DNA of 64,000 nucleotides from Sipunculus nudus (GCA_026874595.1 CM049313.1:58301159-58365158); one strand, 5' to 3'. Positions 14,549-25,115 are shown, numbered from the stretch's first letter. Program-made: numbers and translations. Notes: generated from the sequence alone by a model not told the origin.

Positions 14549-16029
14549 TCTCTTAAAGCTGGGGGGGGGGGGTTGATTACATTGACCATCCCAACTCACC
14601 AAAAATTGAGGGGATATCCCCCCCCCCTCCATCCCCCTATATTGACGCTCTTGATTTAACAAAGGATTACGTATATTAACGAAATTATTAATAACTAAAT
14701 TGATAATTAGAACAATCATTATGCATTGTAGTGTCTGCATGGAATATATACAGTAGACATTTTGCAAGGCTTTGTGTTTGCGTGAGTTAATACTTATCAT
14801 TTATTATTACTGATTGAAATAATGTTGCCTGAGTGAAAATGTCTACATTCATAACATTCTTTACAAATTGTGGCTGCGCTTTGTTTAAATAATGAATTCA
14901 GAGTTTTCCACAGGATCGATTGTAAATAATACCAATAACCTTATCATTCATCAGATACATCAGGGGCATTCCCAGCTCCATTCCGGTTTCGGAATACGTG
15001 ACAGGATATAATCACACGCTACCTAATTTTTTTATCCTGGCGTCAACCAGGCTCGGTGACTACTGCACCTGCTGGCAATGGGTGCATAACCATCCCCATT
15101 ACTGGTTCATATCACCGAGGAAGCTCCGATAGGCGCACTCGTTTGTGAGTGAAACATAGCCGTTTGGCACGACCTTCCCGTGATACCTTCATAGCGCTAA
15201 CCCTGGGTAGGGACCGACCGTTAAGAATTTCACCGCCTCGGCTGAGTTTCGAACTCACAGTCTCCCCACTTTGAGTCCTGTGCTCTACCAGTGAATCACA
15301 GAAGCCGGTTAAAGAAAGGAACCAAGGTTGTTATCTTTAATAGGTGAAATAAAAAAAGGTTCTCGCAATACCAACCCCCCCCCCCCCCCCCCCCCATCTT
15401 CCCCATTTAGATACTCTTGAAGTAAGCACCATGGGATTTACGTCTCCGTCCTTTGGCAAATGTTATATATTTATATCTATCGGTATGTTAATATTTATAT
15501 CTATCGGTGATGAGGTTACTGTGGGGTTGTACTTGTACACAAACACTATGTGCACATGCCTGTTACCATCAGGCCATGAAATGGTTCAATTGTGAGACAA
15601 AACCACTCATAACATATAAAACCTCTCTCCACTTGCACTCCTAGTGCTGAGGTTTTCTGGTGGTTAAGCATTCAATTGTTTAATGAACGCGCTTAGCTTG
15701 ATTCGTATACGAATAGCTATAGCTAATGCTCATCAAGTTTATTAGTTTAAGCATACATGTATAATAGTGGAGTTATATACATTGCGGTCACTCATAACAT
15801 GAAGAGGTTTAGGAATGCTAAATAAAATTGGTCAAATCAACTAAGGCATTGGAGATAGGGAATCATACGTCCAAAACAAATGATAAATATTTGTACGTTT
15901 TCTCTTGTTTTGAGAACTAACATATTTTAGTTACATGCCGATTCTTCAATATATAAACAAATATATATGTATATATATATATATAATCTGTTTCCAGGGG
16001 TATGTTGCACTTCCCCTTATATATATATA

Positions 16030-16095
<66 letters not shown>

Positions 16096-16636
16096 TTCCC
16101 AAGCAATTACACATTATTCTATCTTCTATTTTCATTCAGTACATATCTTTTGTAAAATTAATTTAAAAAAAAAATCACTTGTAATATCCGTCTGTTATCC
16201 GATTTATAAAACGCTAAAAAATATAAAATATAAAAAGCACTGCAGAACCGTTCCATGCACTTTTAGTAAACTAATATTTCTAATCCCTCGCTAAAACCGT
16301 CCCAACGCTTTTCCCAATACATTGTATTTCAGATACAGGATAAATTTGCGTTTTGCAAGATTATATTGAAGATCAGGTCCTGAGATTTTCAATGAATATT
16401 AGTAAATAAAATCAGGCAGCTATGGCACTGTGTCAAGTTTGATCAAACAGGGCACTGAGCACATTATCAATAATAAAAGTACAGCACACCATGCAGTGAT
16501 CATAATGATCTGTGATATACATGTTAACACATGTATATAAAATTTCTCTTTGAAATATATGTTTACACTGAAAATGATATTCTCTTAATCTTTTCTAGGC
16601 AAAGACCAAGAGTTTAAGCAGAAATTATCTAAGTAA
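2785..16636 (+). CDS. Gene 1: small acylated micro-exon protein (unrecognised family)
   Basis: Six coding exons: 2785-2812, 3411-3494, 3843-3863, 4249-4269, 4937-4969, 16599-16636. All five joins are phase 1 with GT-AG borders (donors gtaaga, gtattt, gtaagt, gtaagt, gtaagt). The product is about 74 residues. It starts MGCSDSKIE: Gly2, Cys3, Ser6 and Lys7 fit an N-myristoylation plus palmitoylation signal, so inner-membrane-leaflet anchoring is inferred. Next comes an amphipathic segment (AERGLSFAGKVVDFADKV), then acidic Gly-rich pieces (DGGDDEE, CDGGDGG), then a polar tail ending KQKLSK. There is no signal peptide or membrane span, and I know no family for it. Gene 2 at 24.4 kb has the same layout: an equal-length first exon, phase 1 throughout and a similar second exon, which argues against chance. 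The last intron is 11.6 kb and repeat-filled, so extra exons may be missed. An AATAAA lies at 16703. Confidence 0.65.
2959..3004. repeat. (TA)n microsatellite, gene 1 intron 1
   Basis: Perfect TA dinucleotide run, about 23 units. Confidence 0.95.
3411..3494 (+). CDS. Gene 1 exon 2 (amphipathic segment)
   Basis: Acceptor CATAG, donor GTATTT, phase 1 in and out, 28 codons. Contains RGLSFAGKVVDFADKVAEV. The spacing of hydrophobic residues parallels KGVSILENIAEITGAF in gene 2 exon 2. Confidence 0.7.
3843..3863 (+). CDS. Gene 1 micro-exon 3 (DGGDDEE)
   Basis: A 21-nt exon between TTTAACAG and GTAAGT. Phase 1 on both sides, so skipping it keeps the frame. Confidence 0.6.
4093..4152. repeat. (TA)n microsatellite, gene 1 intron 3
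   Basis: Perfect TA run of about 60 bp, only 97 bp before micro-exon 4. Confidence 0.95.
4249..4269 (+). CDS. Gene 1 micro-exon 4 (CDGGDGG)
   Basis: A 21-nt exon between TTCTTTTTTAG and GTAAGT. Symmetric phase 1, the same length as exon 3 and similar in sequence, so likely an exon duplication. Confidence 0.6.
4937..4969 (+). CDS. Gene 1 exon 5 (GNFSQGMKSNL)
   Basis: A 33-nt exon, phase 1-1, with donor GTAAGT. The acceptor is taken at AATAAAG; using the CCAG eight bases earlier would bring in an immediate stop. The acceptor is therefore the weak point of this call. Confidence 0.5.
7076..7098. repeat. Short (TA)n tract
   Basis: TA run; a second broken TA tract follows near 7132-7143. Confidence 0.85.
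8082..8117. repeat. (CT)n microsatellite
   Basis: Perfect CT run of about 18 units. Confidence 0.9.
8216..8380. repeat. Dispersed-repeat end with CTGGATCCGCCCCTG terminus
   Basis: A GC-richer patch ends in CCTGGATCCGCCCCTG. The same terminus, in either orientation and degraded, appears near 43915 (GTGGCGGATACAGG) and 47950 (CGGATCCGCTTATGG). This looks like the inverted end of a DNA transposon family, but no second end was paired here. Confidence 0.4.
9150..9595 (+). repeat. ~145-bp interspersed unit, three diverged copies
   Basis: Units carry GGC(T/G)GCCATATTG near 9178, 9340 and 9470, followed by GGGTCTGAAATTCGATAGG-like and CATATGAATTTGAG-like segments. The same family forms the array at 60.0-61.0 kb. 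Confidence 0.6.
9840..9965 (+). repeat. Duplicated segment, copy P1
   Basis: Shares TTTTGTTGTTATGGC..AAAGTTTAATTT and the following ~100 bp with 32500-32610. It is the first colinear anchor of the segmental duplication. Confidence 0.6.
9966..12715. other. Intronic sequence without gene
   Basis: No supported exon. The stretch 10015-10260 is slightly GC-richer and ends AATTAGCACCAAAGGCGC, which may be a transposon fragment. A (G)10 run lies near 11895. Confidence 0.35.
12720..13670. repeat. GC-richer island rich in ACGG/CCGT words
   Basis: About 950 bp clearly richer in G+C than both flanks, with dozens of TACGG, CGTACG-like and CCGT words. It includes a hairpin at 13112-13146 (12-bp perfect arms, CCACGGAAGTTT). 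A short degraded match (TCCATGGAGTTTCACGGACTTAGG) sits near 34097. No credible protein is encoded. It is probably a repeat-derived segment. Confidence 0.5.
13850..14135 (+). repeat. Duplicated segment, copy P2
   Basis: Closely similar to 34325-34580. Shared stretches include GAATAGCAAGTCCT, GCAGATGAACAAACAT, CAACATTGTACTGGTTGA and CGCTAACACCTGCACTTTAA. Confidence 0.75.
14416..14463 (+). ncRNA. Hammerhead-ribozyme-like motif, copy 1 (degenerate)
   Basis: The 48-nt layout matches a type I hammerhead. Stem I is ATTCAC/GTGAAT and the core reads CTGATGT. Stem II is CGGG/CCCG with a 6-nt loop, followed by GAAAC. Stem III has three pairs and a GAC loop. The cleavage triplet GTT comes just before GTGAAT. 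The core differs from CUGAUGA at the last A, which should weaken or abolish self-cleavage. A (TA)n tract starts 26 bp downstream. Confidence 0.55.
14490..14545. repeat. (TA)n microsatellite
   Basis: Perfect TA run directly downstream of the hammerhead-bearing repeat. Confidence 0.95.
14660..14930 (+). repeat. Duplicated segment, copy P3
   Basis: Colinear match to 34600-34870, for example AATGTTGCCTGAGTGAAA versus TATGTTGCCTGTGTGAAA and GAGTTTTCCACAGGA versus GAGTTTTCCAAAGGA. Confidence 0.7.
15035..15306 (-). repeat. tRNA-derived SINE
   Basis: Read on the - strand, 15306-15235 is a tRNA-like head. It has an A-box-like TTCACTGGTAGAGCACAGGA and a B-box GAGTTCGAAACTC. A ~200-bp unrelated body follows. 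The promoter layout is that of a Pol III SINE. It lies inside the last gene 1 intron and is absent from the duplicate at 34.9 kb, so it may have inserted after the duplication. Confidence 0.65.
15374..15395. repeat. Poly-C tract
   Basis: More than 20 consecutive C. Similar shorter C/G runs are at 34907, 39797 and 44498. Confidence 0.9.
15849..16018 (+). repeat. ~165-bp dispersed repeat, copy 1
   Basis: Shares GGAGATA..GAATCA, AACAAATG..TAATATTTG, TTTTCTCTTGTTTT-like blocks and the end CAGGGG..TATTGCAC with 17836-18003. Both copies abut (TA)n tracts. Confidence 0.65.
16019..16094. repeat. (TA)n microsatellite
   Basis: About 76 bp of TA with one phase slip. Confidence 0.95.
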
Positions 16637-16690
16637 TAATAATAATGATAATCATATTGATAATAATAATGATAATGCAATTTTAATAAT
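16285..16690 (+). repeat. Duplicated segment, copy P4 (contains gene 1 last exon)
   Basis: Matches 35030-35490. Shared stretches include TTTGCGTTTTGCAAGA, CCTGAGATTTTC, CAATAATAAAAGT, GCACACCATGCA and CTTAATCTTTTC before the exon. Confidence 0.75.
16599..16636 (+). CDS. Gene 1 terminal exon (GKDQEFKQKLSK-stop)
   Basis: Acceptor CTTAATCTTTTCTAG, phase 1 entry, TAA at 16634-16636. The flanks match gene 2 exon 3 (27521) and the relic at 35432. Where gene 2 has donor GGTAAGCAGAA, this copy reads GTTTAAGCAGAA and runs on to a stop. Confidence 0.55.
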
Positions 16691-16702
16691 AATACATGTA
16701 AT

Positions 16703-16708
16703 AATAAA
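16703..16708 (+). terminator. Candidate poly(A) signal of gene 1
   Basis: AATAAA 67 bases after the stop codon. The local sequence is AAT-rich, so chance occurrence is possible. Confidence 0.35.
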
Positions 16709-17030
16709 ATAAATACTTATTTTGTCATTAATATTCTTCTCATTATTATTATTTTTACATCTAGCGGTGATATATTCCTGATATATTTCTATTAATGACA
16801 CAGTATTTGTAAAATGTATATATATATGTGTGTGTGTGTCTGTACAAGTTATAAGATATCTATATATCTCTCAGTGTATATTTATTTATTATTGGGCTAA
16901 GATATGAATGGTGTATATATAACAAAACGAATCTTAGAGGACATTAACTTTATTGTAAGTGTTGATTCTTCAGCAGCATAAACAACATGTTAATCATTAT
17001 TTTGGGACGTCTATACGGTTATTGATTGTC

Positions 17031-17083
<53 letters not shown>
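17031..17083. repeat. Compound (CA)n(TA)n microsatellite
   Basis: CA run to 17054, then TA run to 17083. Confidence 0.9.
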
Positions 17084-17086
<3 letters not shown>

Positions 17087-17776
17087 GGCTTTCATTTTAG
17101 GGCCCAGGGGTCATTTTAATATTTTATTAAAATCGTTCATTTAAGATAATGATGTGGTCCCGTTAATGAGCGGCATTGAGCGTGCCCTATGAGACGTGTC
17201 AGTGCACTGGTAACTGTGTACGATTAAGCATCTCGTATAAGCATTTTCGAATGTGTTTCATATATGAATAGAAACTGTATAGTTGAAATAAATTCGTTAA
17301 TCAGCATGATACCTGAGATCGTGCTAGAGACAAATTTAAATCAGAAACTGCTATCGGTTAAACTTATGATTTAATAACGTATGCAGATACTCGCTGTGTA
17401 TAATGGTAGGTTGACCGCATGCCGCATTGAATCACTCGCGTTTGTCTCGAAAGAACTTCGGTTATATAAAAATTCATGAATGTAAATATTGCTACTTAGC
17501 GAAACAGATCAAAACAGCCGAAGAGGTATAATTTGAAAATATATAATTTAAATTTAATTTTTCGTGTTTAATATCCCTTTTATTTGTGAATGTTCAATAG
17601 AATATGCATAACAAATACCAGTCCACTGCATTTATCCTCATAATACCAGAAATATGTATTAAAGCCCCCGTATAATATTATACGGTTTGGTATAGTTATA
17701 TAAAGCTTAATTTATCTATCAGATTTCGTTAATTGTCAGTTGATATATGCTTATTACGCGTTCCTGAAAACCCTGT

Positions 17777-17779
<3 letters not shown>

Positions 17780-17825
<46 letters not shown>
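17780..17825. repeat. (TA)n microsatellite
   Basis: Perfect TA run just before the second copy of the 165-bp repeat. Confidence 0.95.
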
Positions 17826-17828
<3 letters not shown>

Positions 17829-17835
17829 ACATGTT

Positions 17836-18003
17836 GGAGATAATGAATCAAACATTCGAAACAAATGGTTAATATTTGAGCTTTTCTCTCGTTTTTGGTC
17901 TAAAATATTACAGTAATATGCTGATTCTCATACATATAAATATAAATAGTATAAAGTATAAAGTATAAAATCTGTACACAGGGGGTCTATTGCACGCCCG
18001 CCA
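17836..18003 (+). repeat. ~165-bp dispersed repeat, copy 2
   Basis: Partner of 15849-16018. It carries a (TATAAAG)n-like local expansion near 17950. Confidence 0.65.
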
Positions 18004-18089
18004 TATATTTATATAATTCTAATACCTATCTATATATATATTCTAATATATATATATAAATATTTAAAATGAATCTGTTTGTCCAAGCA

Positions 18090-18189
<100 letters not shown>

Positions 18190-19299
18190 CGTAATACATG
18201 TAAACGTACCTTATTTTGCAAGGGTAGTGCGGCCTGGTGACCGCGCTGTATTCAGTGTTTAAGATTTACAGAGAATTGTTACTTGTATTAATATCGGGTG
18301 CAAATCTCTCACCTGGGACTATTCGACTGAAGTTCAGTTTTATGAAATCTGTCGTATTCACATTTTAACATATAGCGAAAACATGGAAAGAAGAGAACTG
18401 GGGGAGAAAAAACAGAACAAAAATACGTTGATGGTTTTCATGGGCGTACACATGGCTGCATTGTTGAGGCAGTCTATTATGAAAATATAGGCAATTTTTC
18501 ATCAAATAACAGCTTAGAATTTCTTATCACATTTTTTATCCCCATTCAATTTCCGCATTATAAATGAAAAAATTTCAAATATTACAAACAACATCTTAAT
18601 CAATATGTTGGGATGGATGATTACTTATCTCCAATTATCTCATTACAGGTTCAGAAATAACGTCCCAGATTAGATCTTTATGGATAAACTGCTGCAGATG
18701 AAAATGTACTGTAATGAAGGATAACTGATATTTTATATATTTTGTAAATGATCTTCAGACCCTAATATTCCTAGCGTCGGGTAATAATAACTTAATTATT
18801 ACATGCAATGACGGATGAAGTTGATAGTGCCGTGCCCCTCTGTGGTAGCCCCCTATACGACCCTCCTCTTCCTTTATTGTACTGGAGTGGTAAAGACTAC
18901 ATTCCTGAATGTGGTTAGACGACCTACAATCCTATCATCATCATTCCCATCGGAATAGCTGACTGGTGGTTTATTGTACCGAAATATGCGAGGTGTGTCC
19001 AGTGGCCAGAATAACTGAAATGACATACTCAAATGCTCAAGAGTAAAATCAAGAATCTAAGAGACCATGATAATACACCTTAGTAATTAAGATTCAAAAC
19101 GATAACTCCCAAATAAATACACAGCCCCGCCATCAAGCGGGTTATATTACTTATTGTTAGCACTGATCGGCATTTTTAGGGATTGCTATATTTTGTTCTG
19201 AAGTGTATACTGCCTGTGGATCTTTATTTGCATGGTTATGCCAGAGTAAAACCAGCTGACGACCAATACTAACAGATCACACCCACGCCGGACATTATC

Positions 19300-19307
19300 T
19301 ATAAATA
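19300..19307 (+). promoter_or_regulatory. TATA box, probable gene 2 promoter
   Basis: TATAAATA in a locally less AT-rich context. About 30 bp downstream lies a short segment ending in a strong donor (CAG|GTACGT at 19355), as expected for a first noncoding exon. Confidence 0.5.
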
Positions 19308-19329
19308 CCCTGGCTCCACCGTTACCCCC

Positions 19330-19354
19330 TAGACTGGCAGTAGAAGACTCTCAG
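19330..19354 (+). other. Candidate noncoding first exon of gene 2
   Basis: From about 30 bp after the TATA box to donor GTACGT; ends GAAGACTCTCAG. It would splice to a second 5' UTR exon just upstream of the ATG at 24423, possibly at TTTTTACAG (24350) or CCTGCAG (about 24363). RNA data are needed to confirm the join. Confidence 0.4.
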
Positions 19355-21030
19355 GTACGTTTTATACCCCTATGTAAAGCTTGGGAAAATTGTCACACAA
19401 TTTTGTATGTGCTTTAAGTATGTGATCGGACTTAAACAGCCGGTTCTCGTCGGTGATTAATGACCGTATGGATATCCGTTTTGCTGTTCTTAGTAATGTC
19501 GACGATACCGAACTTGTACAACTTATCTTTGGTACATTAACAGATTGTAGTTCTAATCATGATCATATATTTTTATATATTACTCATGTGCCTATGTTCA
19601 ATGCTTAGCCAAGATAAAACTTGTCTTTGATTAACTACTACCGGCAACATACAGATGATTTAAGGTGCAACAGAACTGTTCTCCTTGTATGACCAGACTT
19701 TGTTTGAGTTTTTCCTTTGCATTGAACAATATGCTGCTTTGGTACCCCTTGAAGAAAACATTTTCTGAAAGCTAAAAAGTTTCTATGCATTTTTATATTG
19801 CACATGTTTGAATTATAAGTTTTTTTATTTAGTTTTGAATAATTTACAAAGTCAGTTTATTCCAGCAAATCTAATGCACATACAGAATATATTTTTATAT
19901 TGTTCGCAAAAGTTGATTAAAATACACTAGTGTTTTTGTTGTTGTTCAATTTAAGTTTAAAAATTACGATTTTACAAAGTATTTAATTTTGAAACGCTCG
20001 TAAACTTAATCTTTTTTTTGCGTTTTCCTTAATTTATCCTTCCAAATAATTTTTGGTTTATAAAAATCAAGCTTCTTAGTTGACATATTTACAGCTATGT
20101 ATGTCAAAGATGGTAAGTTTTTGACCAGTAATTACTGAAAAATAAAACTCTAAAGACATGATGTTAATGTGAAATGATTTGAGAAAATGACAAGAAACTA
20201 CATTCGAAGAGATCATTCGGTCTACAGAAGTATTTAAGCACAACTACATGTAAACAATCACATTAATTTAGACAGGACGGTAGATCTTATTATACGATGC
20301 AATAACATAATAGATTAATTTAAGAATTTGCTTAAAAAAAAACTTGTCAAACAGCACGTGCCCTGGCTTCAGTAGACAGAGCTTATAGCCTTGGCCTAAG
20401 GTCAGGTGGGCTGAGTATACCATAATCCGGGACCCGGGCGGGTACAGATGCGCCGGTGCTTGGCCGGGCAAAATTGAAAAACCGCGTGTTTACACAGGAA
20501 CTACGTGAGCGGGGTTTAAGGCCATTCAAGGAGAACGAGGATTGATTTACTTATCATAATTCACCTTCACAGGCGTTTGACAGTTGAAAATAATATTATT
20601 TTATACTTATCGCGCCCACCCACAGGCCTACCAGTGACATGAGAAGTGTTTGACTTTTTATTTCTTTGAGGGAAGCAGGGAGATGATGGTTTGTACGTAA
20701 CATTCATATATGCATACATATTACTTAACCAGTCTGGCATCAATTTTCCTTAAATAGTAGGACAAAAAGACCTTTAACACTTTTATGTTTTATGTCTCTC
20801 ATTATACTTTATTTCTCATTATACGTTGTTCACTATAAATTAAATGTACAGTCTTCGAATTTGGTGGTACGTTTTTATCCGGTATGTTTCTTTCTTCCTC
20901 TATGCTTTCATGTCCTGCAAGTTTACCTAGGTTGCTTGGTCTCGGTCCTTCATTGTTGTAATTGAATACATTGATGAATCATCATATATAATGAAAGCTA
21001 AATTGATGACAAAATATTCATGTTCCTTTG
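19355..21030. other. Gene 2 first intron, proximal part
   Basis: AT-rich, no repeats or exons recognised. A GC-richer patch at 20355-20490 has no clear coding content. Confidence 0.4.
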
Positions 21031-21189
21031 CACTGTAAAAACACTTGTGTTGGCCAAACACAAGTTTGTGTTCCCTGCAACACAATACTTGTGTAATATA
21101 TGAAAGACACAAACTCGTGTTCTGTTAACACAAGTACTTGTGTTAAGTCAAATGTCAACACAAGTCTTGTGTTGAAATCACACTTTATT

Positions 21190-21600
21190 TGTGTTGTTAG
21201 AACACAAGTTTTGTGTCAAGCATGAACACAATAATTGCGTTACAGGCACACAAGTGTTGTGTTCCTGACCCAACTGATTTGTGTTGATTTAACAAACTAC
21301 TTGTGTCATTCTTTCACACATTACTTGTGTTGCAGGAACAAAATATTGTGTTCCTCACCCATTCCACTTGTGTTGATTTAACAATCTAATTGTGTTATTC
21401 TTTCACACATTACTTGTGTTGCAGGAACAAAATATTGTGTTCCTCACCCATTCCACTTGTGTAGATTTAACAATCTACATGTGTTGTTTCATTCACACAC
21501 TACTTGGGTTACAGTAACAAAAAGTTGGTGTTGTTAACCCATTCCTTTTGTATCGATATAATAACCTGCTTGTGTTATTCTATCACACAGTTGTTTTGCG
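21190..21600 (+). repeat. ~89-bp tandem repeat within the element
   Basis: Four to five diverged units. (A/C)TACTTGTGTTGCAGGAACA begins near 21321 and 21410 and, degraded, at 21500 and 21233. Confidence 0.7.
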
Positions 21601-22537
21601 GATATAAAAATGAAGTGCTCCTCGCCCAATTCTTTGGACTGAAAATTTACTATTATCTTTGTAAGGGAGTAATACCGACACACTGTATTTTCTTTACACA
21701 AACATGTAACAACGCGTTTCTGAACAATACATGTGTGATCTAGGCATATATAATGCAGTACTTTCCAAAATGCTGTTTTCCTTTGCTAACATTCAAGCAA
21801 ACGACATTTAATAGGCTTGCCAAATGACCATAAAACTTAGCATAGTCCCTATTCTCAAATTAAATGTATATGGTCAAGTGTACAATGTATAATAAAAATA
21901 GGATCCAGAGCAAAACTGATTGGAAACTTTCAACCAAATTAACGATCATCAGAATCACTCAGAACACAATAGTTAATGACTTTATAATTTATTAAATATT
22001 GGCTTATACTACAGGCCAGCATCTTCCAATTTTTCCTATAATTCACAATAATATCCACGTACAGATATAAGAATTGTTGAGAAAATATAAAACTCAAGAA
22101 AATGACATCGGTGTAATTTAAAGGGAAAGCATGCAGACGAACAGAGAAATACATATATATGGAACATCTTTATCAAGAATTACTAAGTAGGTGACACTGG
22201 GACCTCTGATCGCTCATTTCAAGCAATATTAACTTGTTTAATGATATTACAAATCGTTTGTAATAACTTTTGGGCTTTTGGTGTGGCCTTCACCCCATCA
22301 ATGTTGTAAATATATTGTCCATGCAATGAATCCGTAGAATGGCTGAACAGATTTTGGAAATTCCGTGTTAAATACATATGTCGATTTAAACAAAATGTCC
22401 ACTGCCATCGCTATTGTACTTGGTTGTACAACCACAGCCGTGTCCTCCAGCATAACGAAATAGGTAGAGGGCTTAATCCGTAAGATGTGCGGCTTTGTTC
22501 TCGAGTGTTACATTCTTCTGTTTCTGTTCCTCCACAG

Positions 22538-22714
22538 CCAACTCCAGCGAGGTCCCAGGCTGAAATTATACAGGATGCATTAATTAAATATAATGAGTTT
22601 TCGCAAGGGTACAGGGCTGAAAATAATTTTGTGGAATATAAAAAAATTCCTACATTAATTGCTCCTAATTTTATGACAATAGCAAAACTGTTTGCCGAAC
22701 AGGTCATAATATAA
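22538..22714 (+). pseudogene. Coding-like exon fragment of unknown origin
   Basis: After a good acceptor (TTCTGTTCCTCCACAG) a 58-codon frame runs to TAA. Its composition is protein-like (SQAEIIQDALIKYNEF, then PTLIAPNFMTIAKLF). I do not recognise the protein. It sits inside the TIR-bounded element, so it may be element cargo or a relic exon. The upstream part of the same frame looks non-coding. Confidence 0.35.
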
Positions 22715-23806
22715 CGGATATTTTTATATTCTATTTTACATGAAAGAAATGTCCGAGCGGCTGGAGCTCAAATTCGGAGATTTACTACTGAAAATCTGAT
22801 GTCGGGGGGGGGGGACCCCGGAAAACCAACCAGTTTATGTTTGGCCTTATAACAACCCATCATACACAAGACTAACAACAAGGTCATATGCATGTGATAT
22901 AATGTAGGCTATTCAGTTGCGCGTATATGTGTGTGTGTCAGGCTTTGGTTTAAATGCAAATGTATTAGCATTTTGAAATGCGCATCTGCAATTAAATGGA
23001 GAAGGGAAACATTTCATTTACAAATATGAATGCATGCAATTATTAAATGCAATCTCAGAATAATAAGCTTCACTAAGAACCAAATAAATAATAATGGTTT
23101 CAGCAGGTCTAAATTCGAAGAGCAAAACATTACTGTATACACATAACTCTTAGTATCATGTGACTGTAGAAGTAAAGTGCAGATGCATTTTAATTGCATG
23201 TGCATTTGATAAATCTTATCGATTTTGCATTGGCAATAAATACTTTATCTAGTAGCATACTACATCTAGTCTAATTAATTTGATACATTTTAATTTCAAT
23301 GAAAATGTACTTAATTGTTTGCATTTTGGCCCAACCCTAGTGTGTGTATTAGCCCACGTGTATCATTACAAATAACATTTACTGAAATCACCACCAATAT
23401 TTTCAGTCAATTTAAGTTAAAGTGAATGAAATAAGTTTATATGTATATACTTACAAATAAATCTTCTCATAGAACCTTTTTATAATGCTGCGAGCTGGTT
23501 TTCCTAATTCTGTGAGATGGTTCCTCTAATGTTGCTTGTTGTCGCTGCTGCAGTCCAAATGGCCGACATCTGCATGCATGAATTCAAAATGCATCACATG
23601 TATGTGGGTGTTGGCGGGAATCAGCCCGTAACAAAAGCAGGCACAGGCTGTGACCAGCACTTGCCCGTGCTGATATGATGTAGGTCACCGCCAGCCACAC
23701 ACTGTCATTAAAAGCTCATTAATTGAACATCTGGAATTGGCAGATCCAGAGTTAACATTGATGGGGTAGGGGGTGAACATGCATTGGCATGGCGGGTACG
23801 TACAGG

Positions 23807-23808
<2 letters not shown>

Positions 23809-23861
<53 letters not shown>
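23809..23861. repeat. (TA)n microsatellite
   Basis: Perfect TA run inside the TIR element. Confidence 0.95.
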
Positions 23862-23869
<8 letters not shown>

Positions 23870-24422
23870 TGTGTGTGAATGTTGGGGAGGGGAGTCGATG
23901 CCCTATATGTACTTTAATGTGCCCTAAATGTTTTAAATATATGATAGAGTACAAACCCCTCCCATAATATGAAAAAAATAAAATTTTTAGATTAAGCTTA
24001 TGGGACACCATTCACAGAAAATGTAAGGATTTTCTGCTCCGCAAAATAATTTTACAACCAGATATTCTTATTTCCGCAACATCTATAGGGGAGGGGGCGC
24101 ACATGCATAATATCTTCAAACTTTGGAGGAGCGAGCGAATCCACCCCCGCCGACCCCCCTCGGTTGTACCAACACCATAACCTCGCTTAATTGCTACGAG
24201 CGTGAGCGTGATAGACAGAGAACACAAGGCTTGTGTTCTGCACTGGACAGCCCATCATTCACACAAGTTTTGTGTTGTAGCAACACAAGTTTGTGTCATA
24301 TGCTTCAACACAAGTTCTTGTGTTATTTTTTAACACAAGTGTTTTTACAGTGTGGGCCTGCAGTATACCGAGAACCATCCGCAAAGTTTTATCCTGAAAC
24401 CGTCTGCGGTGTGAGGAAAATC

Positions 24423-24450
24423 ATGGGCTGCTCGGCCACCAAAGTAGATC
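24423..24450 (+). CDS. Gene 2 coding exon 1 (MGCSATKVD)
   Basis: 28 nt with donor GTAAGA, the same length, phase and acylation signal as gene 1 exon 1. Confidence 0.7.
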
Positions 24451-25060
24451 GTAAGAAATTACAATCATTTAAATGAAAATTATATAACTAGTAAAAAAAA
24501 ATTAAATGATATAGGCCACGGTCATGACGTCATTAAAGGAGCGGTGAATATTTTAAAATCCAGTGTACCTTTGTTGCAAATTAAAATGACAATTTGACAT
24601 ACATTATTATCATATCTAAACTCAATTAGTACACATTAATTAAATAAAAATATATTATATATAATATATGTTATCAATTGTAGGCAACATTCAGAGGGTA
24701 GATAAGGGCGTGTCCATCTTGGAAAATATAGCTGAGATAACTGGTGCTTTTGGAGGTTGTTCTGGCGAATCATCAACACAAACTTCAGGTATATTTAGCG
24801 TCTGATTATTACTGCTATACATTTTCATGTATCTTTATTGGAAAATGTCAGTTCCTAATGATTATTTGTAAATATAAAATATATACACTAGCGCAAGTAA
24901 AACAGGCCTATTAATTTTATTATAGTTTAGTTTCTGATTTGTCTCGTGATGTTATTTTGTTGTTGTTGCACGGTTAAGCATACTGGCAAATATTGAAACA
25001 TCAAAATTGTAACGTATGAACTGAAACAAATTCAATAGGAATTTAATGTATTTTGAATTT

Positions 25061-25115
<55 letters not shown>

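Larger units (their letters stand above)
21031..24352. mobile_element. 3.3-kb element with 21-bp terminal inverted repeats
   Basis: The left end CACTGTAAAAACACTTGTGT is the exact inverse of the right end at 24332-24352. Inside both ends are runs of ACACAAGT-type short palindromes (21050-21600 and 24215-24340). No target-site duplication longer than 2 bp is visible, and I see no intact transposase. It is probably a non-autonomous DNA transposon or a composite. It ends 70 bp upstream of the gene 2 ATG. Confidence 0.55.

Noticed and set aside
15935-16294. Frames with long Tyr-Ile alternation (also at 14408, 18030, 23685, 54157)
   Set aside because: Direct translation of (TA)n microsatellites.
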